DNA of 16,351 bases from Flavobacteriaceae bacterium (lineage in GTDB: Bacteria; Bacteroidota; Bacteroidia; Flavobacteriales; Flavobacteriaceae): NCBI GenBank assembly GCA_016649785.1, contig JAENXB010000039.1:1-16351 (forward strand), in the 5' to 3' direction. Shown piece after piece: positions 15,245-16,351 of the stretch. Each line of letters begins with the position of its first letter. The stretch's first letter is position 1. The position numbers and the translations under genes are program-made. The notes below the pieces were generated by a model that ran no database searches, had not been told where the DNA came from, and was given only the letters and a program-made list of their open reading frames with translations.

Positions 15245-15304
15245 TTTGAGGTTGATTATGGATCATACTTTAATTTGTAACTTGTCAATTATTAAAATAG
15301 ATAT

Positions 15305-16060
15305 ATGAAATATATTAAACAAATTGGAAATCTGGTAATATGTGCGATATTATTGCTTTCCTCGGAATTTTTTCAGGCTCAGGAAACATCGGTAATGATA
15401 AGGGTGAAAGCCAAAGACGCCAAATTTATTGGCACTTCAATGGGCGGAGCAAAAGTGATTGTAAGAGATGAACGCACAGGAAAACTACTTGCCGAAGGCT
15501 TTACAGAAGGCAGTACGGGGAATACAGATGTTATAATGAAAAATCCTAAAACCCGCGCATCAAAACTTTCAGATGAAAATACAGCTGGATTTTTAGCAAA
15601 ATTAAACATTGAAAAGCCTGTTTTTGTCAATGTAGAAGCCTTTGCGCCTGGTGACAGGGTGAAATCTACTACTCAATTATGGGTAATTCCAGGTAAAGAT
15701 ATCATCGGGGATGGTTTGGTTATTGAAATGCCGGGGTTTATAATAGATATACTGTCGCCACAAACTCACCAAAGTATTGGCGCAAATAAAGAAATTGAAA
15801 TTAAAGCCAATATCGTAATGATGTGTGGTTGCCCAATCACGAAAGGTGGAATTTGGGATGCCGATCAATACGAAGTAAAAGCTGTGATCTCCAAAGATGG
15901 GAAACCGGAAAAGACCTTAGATTTAGTGGTTTTGGAGCAGGCAAGTACGTTTTTTGGCAAAGTTAATCTGCTACCCGGGAATTATGAAATATTGGTGTAC
16001 GCCTTTGATCCTGTTTCGGGTAATACCGGATTGGATCAGACCAACATCATAGTAAAATAA
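15305..16060 (+). CDS. Secreted beta-rich protein with CGCP motif, unknown function
   Basis: I do not recognise a named family. The 251-residue protein has a signal peptide (residues 1-26, probable cut in FQAQ|ETS) and no lipobox, so it should be periplasmic or secreted. Residues 45-80 (GGAKVIVRDERTGKLLAEG) look like a small beta-sandwich of the carboxypeptidase regulatory type. The C-terminal half (about 145-251) again looks like an immunoglobulin-type beta fold. Between them lies VMMCGCPITKGGIWDADQYE (171-190), whose Cys174 and Cys176 are the only cysteines of the mature protein; a metal site or disulfide is possible. It starts 60 bases after the transpeptidase on the same strand and may be co-transcribed with it. 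Confidence 0.75.
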   Translation: MKYIKQIGNLVICAILLLSSEFFQAQETSVMIRVKAKDAKFIGTSMGGAKVIVRDERTGKLLAEGFTEGSTGNTDVIMKNPKTRASKLSDENTAGFLAKLNIEKPVFVNVEAFAPGDRVKSTTQLWVIPGKDIIGDGLVIEMPGFIIDILSPQTHQSIGANKEIEIKANIVMMCGCPITKGGIWDADQYEVKAVISKDGKPEKTLDLVVLEQASTFFGKVNLLPGNYEILVYAFDPVSGNTGLDQTNIIVK

Positions 16061-16162
16061 GAATTTTTAACTCTATATGAACTCGTCAGTATTCTTCTTA
16101 AAATATTTTTTGAGGAAAATAAAATCAGAGCTTTTTAAGCTGTTGTGAAAGTTCAATTAATT

Positions 16163-16351
16163 TTATTTTCCTAAAATTACCGGTTCTGTTCTCAACAATC
16201 CCAGTTGTTCTATAGTTTTCAAAACACCGTTTTCATTATTGTCAAAACGGGTTATATAGTTGCTCACATTTATAATTTCCGGATGTGCATTCTTCATGGC
16301 ATAACTATAGGTGGCATTTTGCATCATTTCAAGATCGTTCAGGTAATCACC
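16163..16351 (-). CDS. Cof-type HAD phosphatase, C-terminus (partial)
   Basis: This frame runs off the right edge of the window; only the last 62 residues are seen, ending TAA at 16165-16163. The segment GDYLNDLEMMQNATYSYAMK is the HAD motif IV region, where paired acidic residues hold the magnesium ion (GDxxND), followed by the usual Cof-family continuation AHPEIINVS and NNENGVLKTIEQLG. Such enzymes are cytoplasmic phosphatases acting on small sugar phosphates or cofactors. The specific substrate cannot be read from this fragment. It is convergent with the CGCP protein gene, and no clear terminator was found between them. Confidence 0.85.
   Translation of the reverse strand, partial: GDYLNDLEMMQNATYSYAMKNAHPEIINVSNYITRFDNNENGVLKTIEQLGLLRTEPVILGK

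Noticed and set aside
1..16351. Search for CRISPR arrays, tRNA, rRNA, phage or defence gene clusters
   Set aside because: No regularly spaced repeats, cloverleaf sequences, rRNA segments or phage/defence protein motifs were seen on either strand.

Overview
The window looks like chromosomal DNA from a marine-type member of the Flavobacteriaceae (Bacteroidota). The evidence is low GC, A-rich leaders in place of Shine-Dalgarno sites, several matches to the Bacteroidota promoter (TTG, about 20 bases, then TAnnTTTG), lipoproteins with acidic residues after the lipid cysteine, and housekeeping proteins (GuaA, MnmA, YidC, PyrG) that read as flavobacterial orthologues. The genus cannot be fixed from this sequence alone.

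Layout, left to right. Bases 1-141 are the right end of an insertion sequence: the last 42 codons of a transposase plus the element terminus. It has landed in a SIMPL-domain (DUF541) gene on the minus strand and cut it off after about 119 codons. Divergent to it is a plus-strand run: guaA (GMP synthase), a secreted protein with four LysM domains fused to a type 1 periplasmic-binding domain, and an OsmC-like protein. This run ends in a 206-base nested inverted repeat that lies between convergent genes. Minus-strand genes follow: an FMN-dependent nitronate monooxygenase/FabK-like enzyme, mnmA (tRNA 2-thiouridylase) and a lipocalin-like lipoprotein with its own terminator. A 40-codon lipoprotein gene on the plus strand shares a bidirectional terminator with the minus-strand pair pyrG-yidC. 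Next are a DUF3820 gene (minus), a COG2509-type FAD dehydrogenase (plus), a cold-shock protein (minus, with clear promoter and terminator), a lipoprotein L,D-transpeptidase (plus) and a secreted protein of unknown function with a Cys-Gly-Cys-Pro motif (plus). The window ends inside the C-terminus of a Cof-type HAD phosphatase (minus).

Most of the content is core metabolism and envelope biology: GMP and CTP synthesis, tRNA thiolation, membrane protein insertion and peptidoglycan-associated proteins. I see no defence island, prophage, CRISPR array, tRNA or rRNA. I do not see a complete new multi-gene system. The items most worth following are the IS disruption, the nested inverted repeat, the LysM/periplasmic-binding fusion, promoter boxes placed so close to ATG that the mRNAs may be leaderless, the tiny lipoprotein gene, the SHAC (not SHGC) transpeptidase motif and the CGCP protein.
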